Source of the DNA: Candidatus Bathyarchaeota archaeon
GTDB taxonomy: Archaea > Thermoproteota > Bathyarchaeia > Bathyarchaeales > Bathycorpusculaceae
Assembly: GCA_013388905.1 (NCBI GenBank)
Contig: JACAEI010000043.1
Coordinates: 1-42,269, forward strand
DNA: 42,269 bases
Reading direction: 5' to 3'
Notes under the pieces: generated by a model
What the model was told of the DNA's origin: nothing
The model's input: only the letters and a program-made list of their open reading frames with translations
Database searches by the model: none
Translations under genes and position numbers: made by a program
Shown: one piece after another, positions 33,777 to 42,181 of the stretch
How the letters are laid out: the number at the start of each line of letters is the position of its first letter
Numbering within the stretch: the first letter of the stretch is position 1

Positions 33777-35146
33777 TTAGCCCAAACTCCTCTTCCTAAA
33801 CCTCGAAATATGAAACCTTCTTCCTCAACCTTACCACATTCAACAATTCCTGCAAAATCCACTACAGCTGCGGGCATTCGCATAACAACTTTCAACTTTT
33901 TAAGGTTTAATCGTTTAAACTGTTCATGTCCCGTCAGTATTAATAAACAGTCTGCGCCCTCCAAAGCATGTATCATACTTTTCTTGAAACGATTTTGCAT
34001 TTCGACCAATGCCTCGCTTGTAAGATGCGGATCGTAAAGACTGACTTTGGCCCCTTTAGCTTCTAACATTTTAATCAGTTCTTCTACCGTTTTCTTTGGA
34101 GAACTTTGCATATTTGGCATCTGTGAGATTCCAAGTAAGGTAATTCTCGCTCTTCTTAATGGTTTACCACAGTTTTTCAATGCATCCTTAATTAGATTAA
34201 TCGCATGTTTAGCTGTTTCTTCGTTTATTTCTCTTGCAATCGTAGGAATTCGAAATTTTAAGTTCAGATTTTCAGCGTCTTCCAACAAAAGATACGTTTC
34301 TTTGTATATGCTATCGCTAAAAGGTGAAGATAAGGTTGTGAAATTCGTATCGTTTTTTACAAGTTTCTTGACTTCGATATAATCCATGTTTGCTTTTTCA
34401 CAGAAAAGAGCAAGTTCTTTAGCGAGGGCAGTGTTAACATCCTGTCGTACCGCCTGAAAAAGTGTGACTGCTTCTGCGGCTCTTATGTTATGCGTTTTTT
34501 TAATGTTTTTTGCGATTGTTCCTAAAAAAATTGAGGCAGTATCCAAACTTTTTTGGTCAGCTGCAGCTACTAAACGCTCTTGGTTGTAAATGATTTCAGG
34601 CGTTTGGTCGTCTATAAATTGGGTTGGGCAATACGCTAAGCCGAAATCAACTCCCACTTTGAATCCTGATGTGTTTTCCAATGTTTCTTTAACCATGCCT
34701 TGTGTAACTCCAACTCCTACCGAGTCTGCGATAATAATTAGAGTGCCACAGCGAAGGTTCGCGCCTGCCAGCTTGCATGCAGTTTCCAAATTTGAGTAAT
34801 TGACTTTTTTCTTTTCGTCCATTTTAACCGGAATTGCAATGACGATGATATCGCTTTGGGAAACAGCCGCCTTAACGTCAGTTGTTGCATTTAAAACTCC
34901 TGTTTTCACATAATTCTTCATTTTTTGTTCAATTTCACGGGGCAAAAGTAACATCTTCCCTCGCGCAATATTGTTCACTACAGTCTGGTTCGCATCTGCA
35001 TATTTGACTCTGAACCCAACGTCTGCAAACAAATAAGCGTGAAAAACGCCAATTTGCCCACAGCCTATTATGCAAACCGTGCATTTTCTACGTTTTTCCA
35101 CAGTGTCGATGTCTTCTGGTTTTATGTTTAGTATTGGCGAGGACAT
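33773..35146 (-). CDS. UDP-sugar dehydrogenase family protein with expected catalytic residues replaced
   Basis: 457-aa member of the UDP-glucose/GDP-mannose dehydrogenase family with all three domains: Rossmann GCGQIG (28-33), a central helix AEAVTLFQAVRQDVNTALAKELALF, and C-terminal ITLLGISQMPNMQSSP-KKTVEELIKMLEAKGAKVSLYDPHL. In active WecC/UGDH the central motif is AE-x2-K-x3-N; here the Lys is Thr228 and the Asn is Ala232. The nucleophile motif GGxC(F/L)P is replaced by FSDSIYKE (Ile280 at the Cys position), and no Cys occurs at residues 253-312. So normal oxidation to a uronate seems impossible. The frame is intact, so it has probably acquired another role. Not annotated as wecC for this reason. 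Confidence 0.83.
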   Translation of the reverse strand: MSSPILNIKPEDIDTVEKRRKCTVCIIGCGQIGVFHAYLFADVGFRVKYADANQTVVNNIARGKMLLLPREIEQKMKNYVKTGVLNATTDVKAAVSQSDIIVIAIPVKMDEKKKVNYSNLETACKLAGANLRCGTLIIIADSVGVGVTQGMVKETLENTSGFKVGVDFGLAYCPTQFIDDQTPEIIYNQERLVAAADQKSLDTASIFLGTIAKNIKKTHNIRAAEAVTLFQAVRQDVNTALAKELALFCEKANMDYIEVKKLVKNDTNFTTLSSPFSDSIYKETYLLLEDAENLNLKFRIPTIAREINEETAKHAINLIKDALKNCGKPLRRARITLLGISQMPNMQSSPKKTVEELIKMLEAKGAKVSLYDPHLTSEALVEMQNRFKKSMIHALEGADCLLILTGHEQFKRLNLKKLKVVMRMPAAVVDFAGIVECGKVEEEGFIFRGLGRGVWAK

Positions 35147-35181
35147 GTTTATATCTCCTACAATAGTTGAGTTAAGCTACT

Positions 35182-36558
35182 TTAATCTTTTAAACTAGCA
35201 ATTAACCTTCTGAGTTTTAAACAATATTCGTTAACAAGCTGCTTAGCCTTTTGTTCGTTTTTCGCTTCTGCGTATAGTCGGTAAATGGGTTCTGTTCCGC
35301 TTGGTCGTATCAAGATAGCGCTTTTATCTTTGAACCAAACTTTAACTCCGTCAATAGTGCTTATATTAAGCCCTTTCATTTGTTTAATTAAGTTCTCTAA
35401 AGTTTTTTCTTTGAGGTTTTCTGGGCATTCCACTTTTCCTTTTTCAATGAAATATTTTGGCAGTTCTCCTATTAGCTTCGAGAGTTTTTTGCGAGTTTTC
35501 GCCATGATGTCTAAAATTAGGGCTGTAGCCATTGCTCCGTCTCTAACAGATTGGTGGGGACCATAAAAGATTCCTCCGTTTTCTTCTCCACCAAGTTTTG
35601 CCTTTATCTTTTTCATGGTCTGTGAAACAGTTACACTGCCTACTTTTGTCCAAACGAGTTTCCCCTTGTATGTGTCAGCTATGTCTTTAATCAGTGTTGA
35701 GGAGCTTATTGGTGTAACGATTTTTTCATTTGGATTATCTTTTAAAAAGTATTTTCCAATTAGGGCGAAGGTTTTGTCTCCCCAGCAGATTTCTCCATTC
35801 TCATCGACAAAAACGGAACGGTCGGCGTCTCCGTCATATGCTACACCTAAGTCTGCCCCTACAGCCTTAACTGTTGATGCCAATTCTGTCAAATTTTCTA
35901 CTCTAGGCTCAGGCAATCTTCCGGGAAATGTTCCATCAATGTTTCCATTTATAGTCATTACTTTGCATCCCAAATCTCTAAATAAATATGGGGCGGCTAA
36001 ATTGCCTACACTATTTGCGGCATCTATCACGATACGATAGTGTTTCTTGGCTATCATTTCAGTGTTTACATGCTTTTTTATTGCTTCTGTATAATCCTCT
36101 ATTACTCCGGGTAAGTCTCGTGTGGTTCCTATGTTATCCCATTCTGCATATCGCATTTTCCCGTCAAAAAATATGTTTTCAACTGCAATTTCTTGTTCTC
36201 GAGAAAGCTCTATTCCATCATTCCATATGACTTTTATTCCGTTGTATTCTGGCGGGTTATGGGACGCTGTTATTATCACTGCCCCATCTGGCTTGTGATT
36301 TTTTACCGCATATTGCAATGCTGGTGTAGGCGACATTCCAACGAAAAGCACGTCGCATCCTGTTGCATTTAAGCCTGCAATAACAGCCTTTGCGAGCATT
36401 GGACTGCTTGTTCTGGCATCATGTCCAACTATTAGGGTTCCATTTTTAAAGAAAGTCCCTACCGCACTTCCAATTGTGATTGCCATTTCAGAAGTTAATT
36501 CCTTATTAGCAACTCCACGGATTCCATTGGTTCCAAATAAACGCCTTGGACTTAACAT
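35182..36558 (-). CDS. glmM: Phosphoglucosamine mutase-type phosphohexomutase
   Basis: 458-aa alpha-D-phosphohexomutase. FGTNGIRGVAN at the start, phosphoserine loop ITASHNPPEYNGIKV (Ser99), Mg-binding YDGDADRS, sugar loop GGEENGGIF, phosphate-binding RPSGTEPIYRLY at the end. Most likely interconverts GlcN-6-P and GlcN-1-P for UDP-GlcNAc, or Man/Glc phosphates; archaeal members can be bifunctional. Third to second in the operon: nucleotidyltransferase, 15-base gap, glmM, 35-base gap, dehydrogenase-like gene. Confidence 0.9.
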   Translation of the reverse strand: MLSPRRLFGTNGIRGVANKELTSEMAITIGSAVGTFFKNGTLIVGHDARTSSPMLAKAVIAGLNATGCDVLFVGMSPTPALQYAVKNHKPDGAVIITASHNPPEYNGIKVIWNDGIELSREQEIAVENIFFDGKMRYAEWDNIGTTRDLPGVIEDYTEAIKKHVNTEMIAKKHYRIVIDAANSVGNLAAPYLFRDLGCKVMTINGNIDGTFPGRLPEPRVENLTELASTVKAVGADLGVAYDGDADRSVFVDENGEICWGDKTFALIGKYFLKDNPNEKIVTPISSSTLIKDIADTYKGKLVWTKVGSVTVSQTMKKIKAKLGGEENGGIFYGPHQSVRDGAMATALILDIMAKTRKKLSKLIGELPKYFIEKGKVECPENLKEKTLENLIKQMKGLNISTIDGVKVWFKDKSAILIRPSGTEPIYRLYAEAKNEQKAKQLVNEYCLKLRRLIASLKD

Positions 36559-36573
36559 ATTATATCTCCCTTT

Positions 36574-37662
36574 CTAAATTACGCATTTAGGTTTTAACAC
36601 ACTTTCCGAAACCTCTTTTGCTGGACAAATCGAAACTCTGTTGGCGAGTGTTACGTTATCTTCTATTTTCACATTATCGCCCAGTATGCATCCTCTATTA
36701 ATTTTCACTTTCTTCCCAATTACTACGTTTTCCCCAATTATTGCTCCATTTACAATGGAAAAATCAGATATCACAGCATTAGGAAAAACCACGGAATCTT
36801 TTATGTAGACATTGTTTCCAATAGTAACATTTCGCCCCAAAACTGCATATGGACCTACAACAGACTCTTCTCCTATCAAAACATTTTTGTCGAATGCTAC
36901 GGGTTCTTCAATTTTTCCTCTCGTTCTCATTTTATGTTTCTGCAAAAGGGCAGTTGAATTGAGAAGAGTTCTGTTTATTTCCAAAAATTCCTCTGGTTCA
37001 CCTATGTCTATCCATAAATCATCAAAAATATGCCCATAAAGTCTGCCCTCTTCTGCCAATTTAGGAAAAACTTCACGTTCAATAGACACTTTACGACCTT
37101 GTGGGATGTATTCGAAAATTTTTGGGCTGAGAATGTAAACTCCAGCGTTTATTAGATTCGTCGGAGCAAGTTTGCGAGGCGGCTTCTCAACAAATGTTTT
37201 TATACGATTTTCTTTTGTCAGTTCTGCTACGCCATATCTACTTGGATCTTTCACGTTGTGAAGAGCTATTGTCGCTAATGCTTTCTTTTTTTCATGGGTC
37301 TTCAAAATTTCTTTGTAGTCTATGTCGGCAAATATGTCACCGTTTAAAACTAAAAAAGGAGAGTCGCGTCCAACGAGTTTTTCAGCTTTTTTTATTGGAC
37401 CACCTGTTCCTAGAGGTTTTTTAAATAGGTCTCGCGAATAGGTGATTTTAAGCCCGTTTTTTGGGATTTTTTGTTGTTTTATGAGGATTTCAGCTTGGTG
37501 GCTGACTGCAAGTATCACTTCTCTTATACCGTTTTTGACGAGTCTCTCAAAAGTCCACTGTAATAAGGGTTTGTTAAGTATTGGGAAGAGAGCCTTAGGT
37601 CGCGTGCAACTTAGGGGTCTTAATCTTGTGCCGAAGCCACCTACGAGAATCAAAGCTTTCAA
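36574..37662 (-). CDS. Sugar-phosphate nucleotidyltransferase with left-handed beta-helix domain
   Basis: 362-aa two-domain enzyme. N-terminal nucleotidyltransferase: KALILVGGFGTRLRPLSCTRPKALFPILNKPLLQ, VLNGDIFADIDY, FVEKPPRKLAPTNLINAGVY. C-terminal hexapeptide repeats from about residue 250 (VLIGEESVVGPYAVLGRNVTIGNNVYI..., VVIGKKVKINRGCILGDNVKIEDNV). Candidate for a GlmU-like or mannose-1-phosphate guanylyltransferase reaction; adjacency to glmM favours UDP-GlcNAc. The frame runs to 37743, but that would overlap the divergent gene's ATG; TTG 37662 gives the canonical start and has GGTGA 7 bases upstream. First gene of the operon. Confidence 0.87.
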   Translation of the reverse strand: MKALILVGGFGTRLRPLSCTRPKALFPILNKPLLQWTFERLVKNGIREVILAVSHQAEILIKQQKIPKNGLKITYSRDLFKKPLGTGGPIKKAEKLVGRDSPFLVLNGDIFADIDYKEILKTHEKKKALATIALHNVKDPSRYGVAELTKENRIKTFVEKPPRKLAPTNLINAGVYILSPKIFEYIPQGRKVSIEREVFPKLAEEGRLYGHIFDDLWIDIGEPEEFLEINRTLLNSTALLQKHKMRTRGKIEEPVAFDKNVLIGEESVVGPYAVLGRNVTIGNNVYIKDSVVFPNAVISDFSIVNGAIIGENVVIGKKVKINRGCILGDNVKIEDNVTLANRVSICPAKEVSESVLKPKCVI

Positions 37663-37741
37663 AGAGGTTTCACCGTTCTTAACTTGCAAGTTTATATTCA
37701 TTGTCTTGTAATAAAACGATTTCGTGGAAAGGTGAAAGACC

Positions 37742-38500
37742 ATGAAAGTTTTGCTTTATGAAATGAGTTGGGCTGAAGCTAAAGAATATTTCACAAAGAA
37801 CGATATTGCTATTCTTCCTATTGGTGCAAATGAGCAACACGGGCTACAGAATCCGTTGGGAACAGATCATTTAATAGCTAAAGCATTAGCCGAAGAAACA
37901 GCTAAACGAACAGGGGTTCTTTGTCTTCAAATGATTCCCTATGGCATAAGTTCTCATCATAAACAGTTCTGGGGAACCATTAGCATTTCACCTGAAACGT
38001 TCAAGAAATACGTAAATGAGGTGTGCTTATCACTTAACTATTACGGCATCACGAAAATTGTAATAATTAACGCCCATGGAGGAAACTTAAACACTTTGGC
38101 AGAGTTGGCTAGACAGCTTAGAGAAAAGGGATTTTTCACCTCTATATTTCAATGGTGGCCAGCAGCAAACAAGCTTCTACCAGATTTATTTAAACCAGAA
38201 GAAAGACGCCATGCATGTGCAGAAGAAACTTCCGTAAACTTGGCTTTACATCCAGAAATTGTAAACATGGATGCGGCTGTGGATGAAACAGTTCATGAGA
38301 ACATTTTACAATTAGAGGGCATAACGCTTCCATTGGATACTGCAGATTATACAGATGCAGGGGTTTTCGGCAAATCTTCAACAGCTTCTGCAGAAAAGGG
38401 CAAAACAGTATTGGAAGCAGTCATAAATGAGCTTGTAAAACATGAAAACTTGCTCAAAAAGGAAAAGATTGAAAATTTAATGCAGAAACCCAAAGCTTAA
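37742..38500 (+). CDS. Creatininase family amidohydrolase (ArfB candidate)
   Basis: 252-aa metal-dependent hydrolase of the creatininase superfamily: LPIGANEQHGLQNPLGTDHLIA (E31, H33, D42), YGISSHHKQFWGTIS, INAHGGNLNTL (H112) and ACAEETSVNLALHPE with the late glutamate. Archaeal members include ArfB (FAPy deformylase in flavin/F420 precursor synthesis) and other amidases; no arf partner is adjacent, so the reaction is open. Good GGTGA 6 bases before ATG. It faces the nucleotidyltransferase operon across a short divergent region and converges on guaA. Confidence 0.8.
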   Translation: MKVLLYEMSWAEAKEYFTKNDIAILPIGANEQHGLQNPLGTDHLIAKALAEETAKRTGVLCLQMIPYGISSHHKQFWGTISISPETFKKYVNEVCLSLNYYGITKIVIINAHGGNLNTLAELARQLREKGFFTSIFQWWPAANKLLPDLFKPEERRHACAEETSVNLALHPEIVNMDAAVDETVHENILQLEGITLPLDTADYTDAGVFGKSSTASAEKGKTVLEAVINELVKHENLLKKEKIENLMQKPKA

Positions 38501-38505
38501 ACTCT

Positions 38506-40050
38506 CTACTCCCACTCTATTGTTGCTGGAGGCTTATGCGTTATATCATAAACGACTCGGACAACTTCTGGTATCTCGTTAGTTATTCTAGTTGAAATTT
38601 TCTCCAACACTATATACGGAATTTTTGCGAAGCTAGCCGTCATAGCTTCTCTGCTCTCTACAATGCGAATGGCTACAACATAGCCATACGCTCTGGCATC
38701 GCCCTTAACTCCAGTAGCCTTAGTATCCGTCAAAACAGCAAAATACTGCCACAAGTTTTCTTCTAAGCCGCTTCTTTCAATCTCCTCTCTTACAATTTTA
38801 TCCGCCTTTTTTGCAATTCTAATTTTCGTTGTTGTTAATTCTCCGATGATTCTAACTGCTAATCCAGGACCAGGAAAGGGCTGTCTAAAAACTATTTCCT
38901 TTGGTAACCCAAGCATTTTAGCGACTTTTCTAACCTCATCCTTGTATAAATCCCGAAGTGGCTCAACAATCTTCCTAAACTCCATCTTCAAAGGAAGACC
39001 AGCAACATTATGATGAGTCTTTATTTTATCAGAGAATTTTCTAAAGCCTGATTCGATTCTGTCTGGATAAATTGTTCCTTGAACCAAATATTCAGCGCCT
39101 ATCTTTTCGGCTATTTCCTCGAAAACTCTTATGAATTCCTCACCTATAATCTTCCTTTTCTTTTCCGGGTCGATGATTCCTCCAAGTTTTGCTAGGAACC
39201 TCTCTTGTGCGTTTGCAATTACAAAGTTTATGTTGAATTTTTGAAAGGTTTCTTTGACTGATTCTGGCTCGTTTTCTCGCATGAATCCGTGGTCAACGAA
39301 AACTGCCGTGAGTCTGTTGTCCAATGCTTTGGCTGCGATGGCTGTTGCCACGCTTGAGTCTATGCCTCCGCTTAGGGCTATTATGGCTTTTCCTTCACCG
39401 ATATCTGCTTTTACCGATTTTATCATGTTTTCTATAATGTCTTCCATCTTCCAATTAGCTTCGCACCTGCAAACTTCGAATATGAAGTTGTGAAGCATTT
39501 TGGTTCCGTTTTTTGTGTGAATTACCTCTGGATGCCACTGTAAACCGTATAAGGGCTTATGTTTATGTCTAAAGGCGGCAACTGGACAATTTTCTGTGTG
39601 AGCTAAAACCTCAAACTCAGCCGGCATTGAAAAGACAGTGTCGCCATGGCTCATCCAGACTTTTTCCCGCTTATTTAACTCTTTTAAAACACCGATAGGC
39701 TTGTTAATGAGGACGTAAGCTATCCCATATTCTCTTTGCTCAGCTGGCTCAACTTTTCCCCCAACCATCAAAGCTATGAGTTGATGGCCGTAGCATAACC
39801 CTAAAATTGGCAGATCTAAACCAAGAATATGAGGGTCTGGTTTAGGTGCGTTTGGTTCGTAAACGCTAGCCGGGCCTCCAGAAAGAATTATTCCCTTTAC
39901 ATTGAATTTTTCGTTTAGACGCTTGACCTCTTCTGGTTTTATGTCTTGAGCAACTATTTCAGAGTAGACTCCCTGTTCTCGTATTCTTCTTCCTATTAGA
40001 TGACAATATTGTCCTCCGAAGTCAAGGACAAGTATGGTGTCATATTTCAT
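38506..40050 (-). CDS. guaA: GMP synthase (glutamine-hydrolysing)
   Basis: 514-aa single-chain GMP synthase converting XMP, ATP and glutamine to GMP. The N-terminal class I amidotransferase has the nucleophile Cys86 (LGLCYGHQ) and HPE near residue 170. The ATP-pyrophosphatase domain has the P-loop SGGIDSS and the dimerisation domain ends FRQPFPGPGLAVRIIGE, TDTKATGVKGDARAYGY, and ITHKPPATIEWE. It is the fused form, not split as in many euryarchaea. ATG 40050 is preferred over 40068 as it starts at the family N-terminus. Confidence 0.96.
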   Translation of the reverse strand: MKYDTILVLDFGGQYCHLIGRRIREQGVYSEIVAQDIKPEEVKRLNEKFNVKGIILSGGPASVYEPNAPKPDPHILGLDLPILGLCYGHQLIALMVGGKVEPAEQREYGIAYVLINKPIGVLKELNKREKVWMSHGDTVFSMPAEFEVLAHTENCPVAAFRHKHKPLYGLQWHPEVIHTKNGTKMLHNFIFEVCRCEANWKMEDIIENMIKSVKADIGEGKAIIALSGGIDSSVATAIAAKALDNRLTAVFVDHGFMRENEPESVKETFQKFNINFVIANAQERFLAKLGGIIDPEKKRKIIGEEFIRVFEEIAEKIGAEYLVQGTIYPDRIESGFRKFSDKIKTHHNVAGLPLKMEFRKIVEPLRDLYKDEVRKVAKMLGLPKEIVFRQPFPGPGLAVRIIGELTTTKIRIAKKADKIVREEIERSGLEENLWQYFAVLTDTKATGVKGDARAYGYVVAIRIVESREAMTASFAKIPYIVLEKISTRITNEIPEVVRVVYDITHKPPATIEWE

Positions 40051-40115
40051 TGTTGCATCTTCTCGCATTATAGAATAATGTTTCCTAAATAAACAAAGAT
40101 ATTAATATGCTGATT

Positions 40116-41507
40116 TCAAGCGTAAAGATATTTTTGCACTTCCCATTGTGTTACTTCCGCTGTGTTGCTTGGCATGTGTAACTCGTATTCTCTCCATTCT
40201 TGCATTTTAAGCTCTGCATAATTCTCAGCCATCTCGTTGCCTAATGCGTGTATGCAAATTTCATCATTTTTCCATTCTTCTAAGGCTTCTTTCAACGTTT
40301 TTGGCAGAACTTTAATGCCAAGTTTATTGCGTTCAGTATCGCCAAGATGGTAAACATTCACGTCTACAGGTTCTCCGGGCTCAATTTTCTTTCTGATACC
40401 GTCTAATCCAGCCTCGAATATCACTGTATATGCAAGATATGGGTTGCAGAGGGGGTCTGGACATCTAAACTCTATTCTGGCTTCTTTTCCATTCCCGAGA
40501 GAAAATGCTGGAATCCGCACTAGAACCGAGCGATTTCTCTTGCTCCATGCAACATATACAGGTGCCTCGTAGCCTGGTACTAGTCTTTTGTAACTGTTAA
40601 CTGAAGGCGCTACAATTGCGCAAAGGGCTTTGGCGTGTTCTAGGAGGCCGCCGATGAAATAGCGACATTTCTGCGAAATATGCGCATAACCTTTCGAGTC
40701 GTAAAAGGAGTTCTCACCTGTGTTTAGGTCTAACAATCCTAAGTGTACGTGCATGCCGTTGCCAGCTTTGCCGAACCATGGTTTAGGCATGAAAGTTGCT
40801 ATCCACCCATATTTTTTGTCTGCTACGGCTTTGGCTGCAAATTTGTATCGCATGACATTGTCTGCGGTGGTCAGCGGGTTTGAATACTTGAATGTTATTT
40901 CGTTTTGTGCTGAGCCAACTTCATGGTGCATCCGCTCTGTCGTAATTCCCATAGTTGACAACGCATTAGACAAGTCCATTCGATATGATTCCGTGACATC
41001 TCGGCCTGGAGCTATATCAAAGTATCTTTGTTTGTCTGTAAGGTGATTTTCAACCGGATAAATTTCATCTTTTTCGTTTTTCTGCAATAGATAAAATTCT
41101 AATTCTGCGGCAGCCGTAGGTTCATATCCTTCTTTTAATGTTTTATCTATGGCTTTTTTGCAAATATGCCTAGGGTCTTTTTCAAATTGCTTGCCGTCTG
41201 GCTTATGTATGTCGCAGATAAAACTTGCAACGCTTTTGTCATAGAAGTAGTAGGGGCAGACTGTGAATGTGGTTGGGTCTGGCTTCATGATCATGTCGCT
41301 TTCTTCTATGTTTACTCCGCCTAGCATTGAGGAACCATCGAAGCATACGCCTTCTGTTAAAGCGTTTTCCACTTCTTCTAATGGAATAGTTCTGCCCCTC
41401 AAAAATCCGAGAATGTCTGTGAAATGTAGAAGGATATAGTCAGCATTTCTTATCAATTTTAAGTTCGCGTCGAATTTTTTGATTACTTCTGATTTATGAC
41501 GTACCAT
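40116..41507 (-). CDS. glnA: Glutamine synthetase type I
   Basis: 463-aa ammonia-assimilating enzyme. Seen: DGSSMLGGVNIEESDMIMKPDP, AAELEFYLL, MHHEVGSAQNEITFKY, the NGMHVHLGL metal/ATP segment, APSVNSYKRLVPGYEAPVYVAWSKRNRSVLVRIP and ARIEFRCPDPLCNPYLAYTVIFEAG (Glu of the catalytic flap). No adenylylation-type Tyr loop was checked. ATG 41507 has AAAGGAG upstream; TTG 41525 is less likely. TATA-like TTTTATATTTATA lies at 41550-41562 (minus strand). Divergent from an Lrp regulator that may control it. Confidence 0.96.
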   Translation of the reverse strand: MVRHKSEVIKKFDANLKLIRNADYILLHFTDILGFLRGRTIPLEEVENALTEGVCFDGSSMLGGVNIEESDMIMKPDPTTFTVCPYYFYDKSVASFICDIHKPDGKQFEKDPRHICKKAIDKTLKEGYEPTAAAELEFYLLQKNEKDEIYPVENHLTDKQRYFDIAPGRDVTESYRMDLSNALSTMGITTERMHHEVGSAQNEITFKYSNPLTTADNVMRYKFAAKAVADKKYGWIATFMPKPWFGKAGNGMHVHLGLLDLNTGENSFYDSKGYAHISQKCRYFIGGLLEHAKALCAIVAPSVNSYKRLVPGYEAPVYVAWSKRNRSVLVRIPAFSLGNGKEARIEFRCPDPLCNPYLAYTVIFEAGLDGIRKKIEPGEPVDVNVYHLGDTERNKLGIKVLPKTLKEALEEWKNDEICIHALGNEMAENYAELKMQEWREYELHMPSNTAEVTQWEVQKYLYA

Positions 41508-41549
41508 GAGATCTCCTTTAGGCAAGTTTACAGCAAAAGGAAATGTTTC

Positions 41550-41562
41550 TATAAATATAAAA
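41550..41562 (-). promoter_or_regulatory. TATA box for glnA
   Basis: Minus-strand TTTTATATTTATA centred about 50 bases before the glnA ATG. Predicts a leader of roughly 25 bases that includes AAAGGAG. Shares the 111-bp divergent region with the Lrp/AsnC promoter. Confidence 0.5.
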
Positions 41563-41591
41563 ACTTTGTCTCTACTAATAGAAGCAAATGT

Positions 41592-41603
41592 TAAATATAT
41601 AAT
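41592..41603 (+). promoter_or_regulatory. TATA box for the Lrp/AsnC gene
   Basis: TAAATATATAAT lies about 20-27 bases before ATG 41619, the distance from a TATA box to its transcription start. This suggests the Lrp mRNA is nearly leaderless. A GGTGAT just inside the frame would serve only the internal GTG starts. Confidence 0.5.
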
Positions 41604-41618
41604 ACGTTTATTGGATAA

Positions 41619-42086
41619 ATGCTCAGCGTAGGTGATGTGGTGACTCCTTTGGACGAAACAGATGTAAAAATTCTGAAAGCGTTGACTCTTGACTCAAGGC
41701 TTTCTTCGAGGCAAATAGCTAAACAATGCGGAATTTCCATAGGCACAGTGTTGTCGCGGATAAAGAAAATGGAAAAAGAGGGAATAATAAGGGGCTATTC
41801 CGCTCTGCTGGACCATGAGAAGCTTGGATACGAATTGACTGTTGTCAGCGAAATAACGGTTTCTAAAGGTAGACTTTTGGAAGTGGAAAACGAGATTGCG
41901 CGGCTTCCAAATGTGTGTTGCGTTTACGATGTAACTGGCTTAGTTGACGCCATGATAATTGCCAAATTCAAAAGTCGAGATGAACTAGGCAAATTTACTA
42001 AACGTTTGCTTTCCCTTCCATACGTGGAAAGAACCAACACTCACGTTGTACTAACTACTGTAAAGGAAGACTTTCGAATAATCTAA
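41619..42086 (+). CDS. Lrp/AsnC family transcriptional regulator
   Basis: 155-aa feast/famine regulator. The N-terminal winged HTH is LDETDVKILKALTLDSRLSSRQIAKQCGISIGTVLSRIKKMEKEGIIRGYSALLD. The C-terminal RAM/ligand domain follows: LTVVSEITVSKGRLLEVENEIARLPNVCCVYDVTGLVDAMIIAKFKSRDELGKF, with the usual GxxD ligand loop. Divergent from glnA, so a glutamine- or amino-acid-responsive control of glnA is likely but not shown. ATG 41619 fits the TATA position; GTG 41637/41640 are alternatives. Confidence 0.92.
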   Translation: MLSVGDVVTPLDETDVKILKALTLDSRLSSRQIAKQCGISIGTVLSRIKKMEKEGIIRGYSALLDHEKLGYELTVVSEITVSKGRLLEVENEIARLPNVCCVYDVTGLVDAMIIAKFKSRDELGKFTKRLLSLPYVERTNTHVVLTTVKEDFRII

Positions 42087-42181
42087 ACTGTAATCTCCTC
42101 AAATTCCATTTTTTATTTATCTTACTGAAGCAAGACTTAATTTCCACAACAAATTAGAACATAAAACAGATTGCCCCTAAT

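Noticed and set aside
33773-35146. Annotating this gene as wecC
   Set aside because: The catalytic Cys, Lys and Asn positions of that enzyme are not conserved here, so the functional name would mislead.
35615-36040. 141-aa plus-strand open frame
   Set aside because: It is antisense to glmM, whose motifs are complete; composition looks like a reverse-strand shadow.
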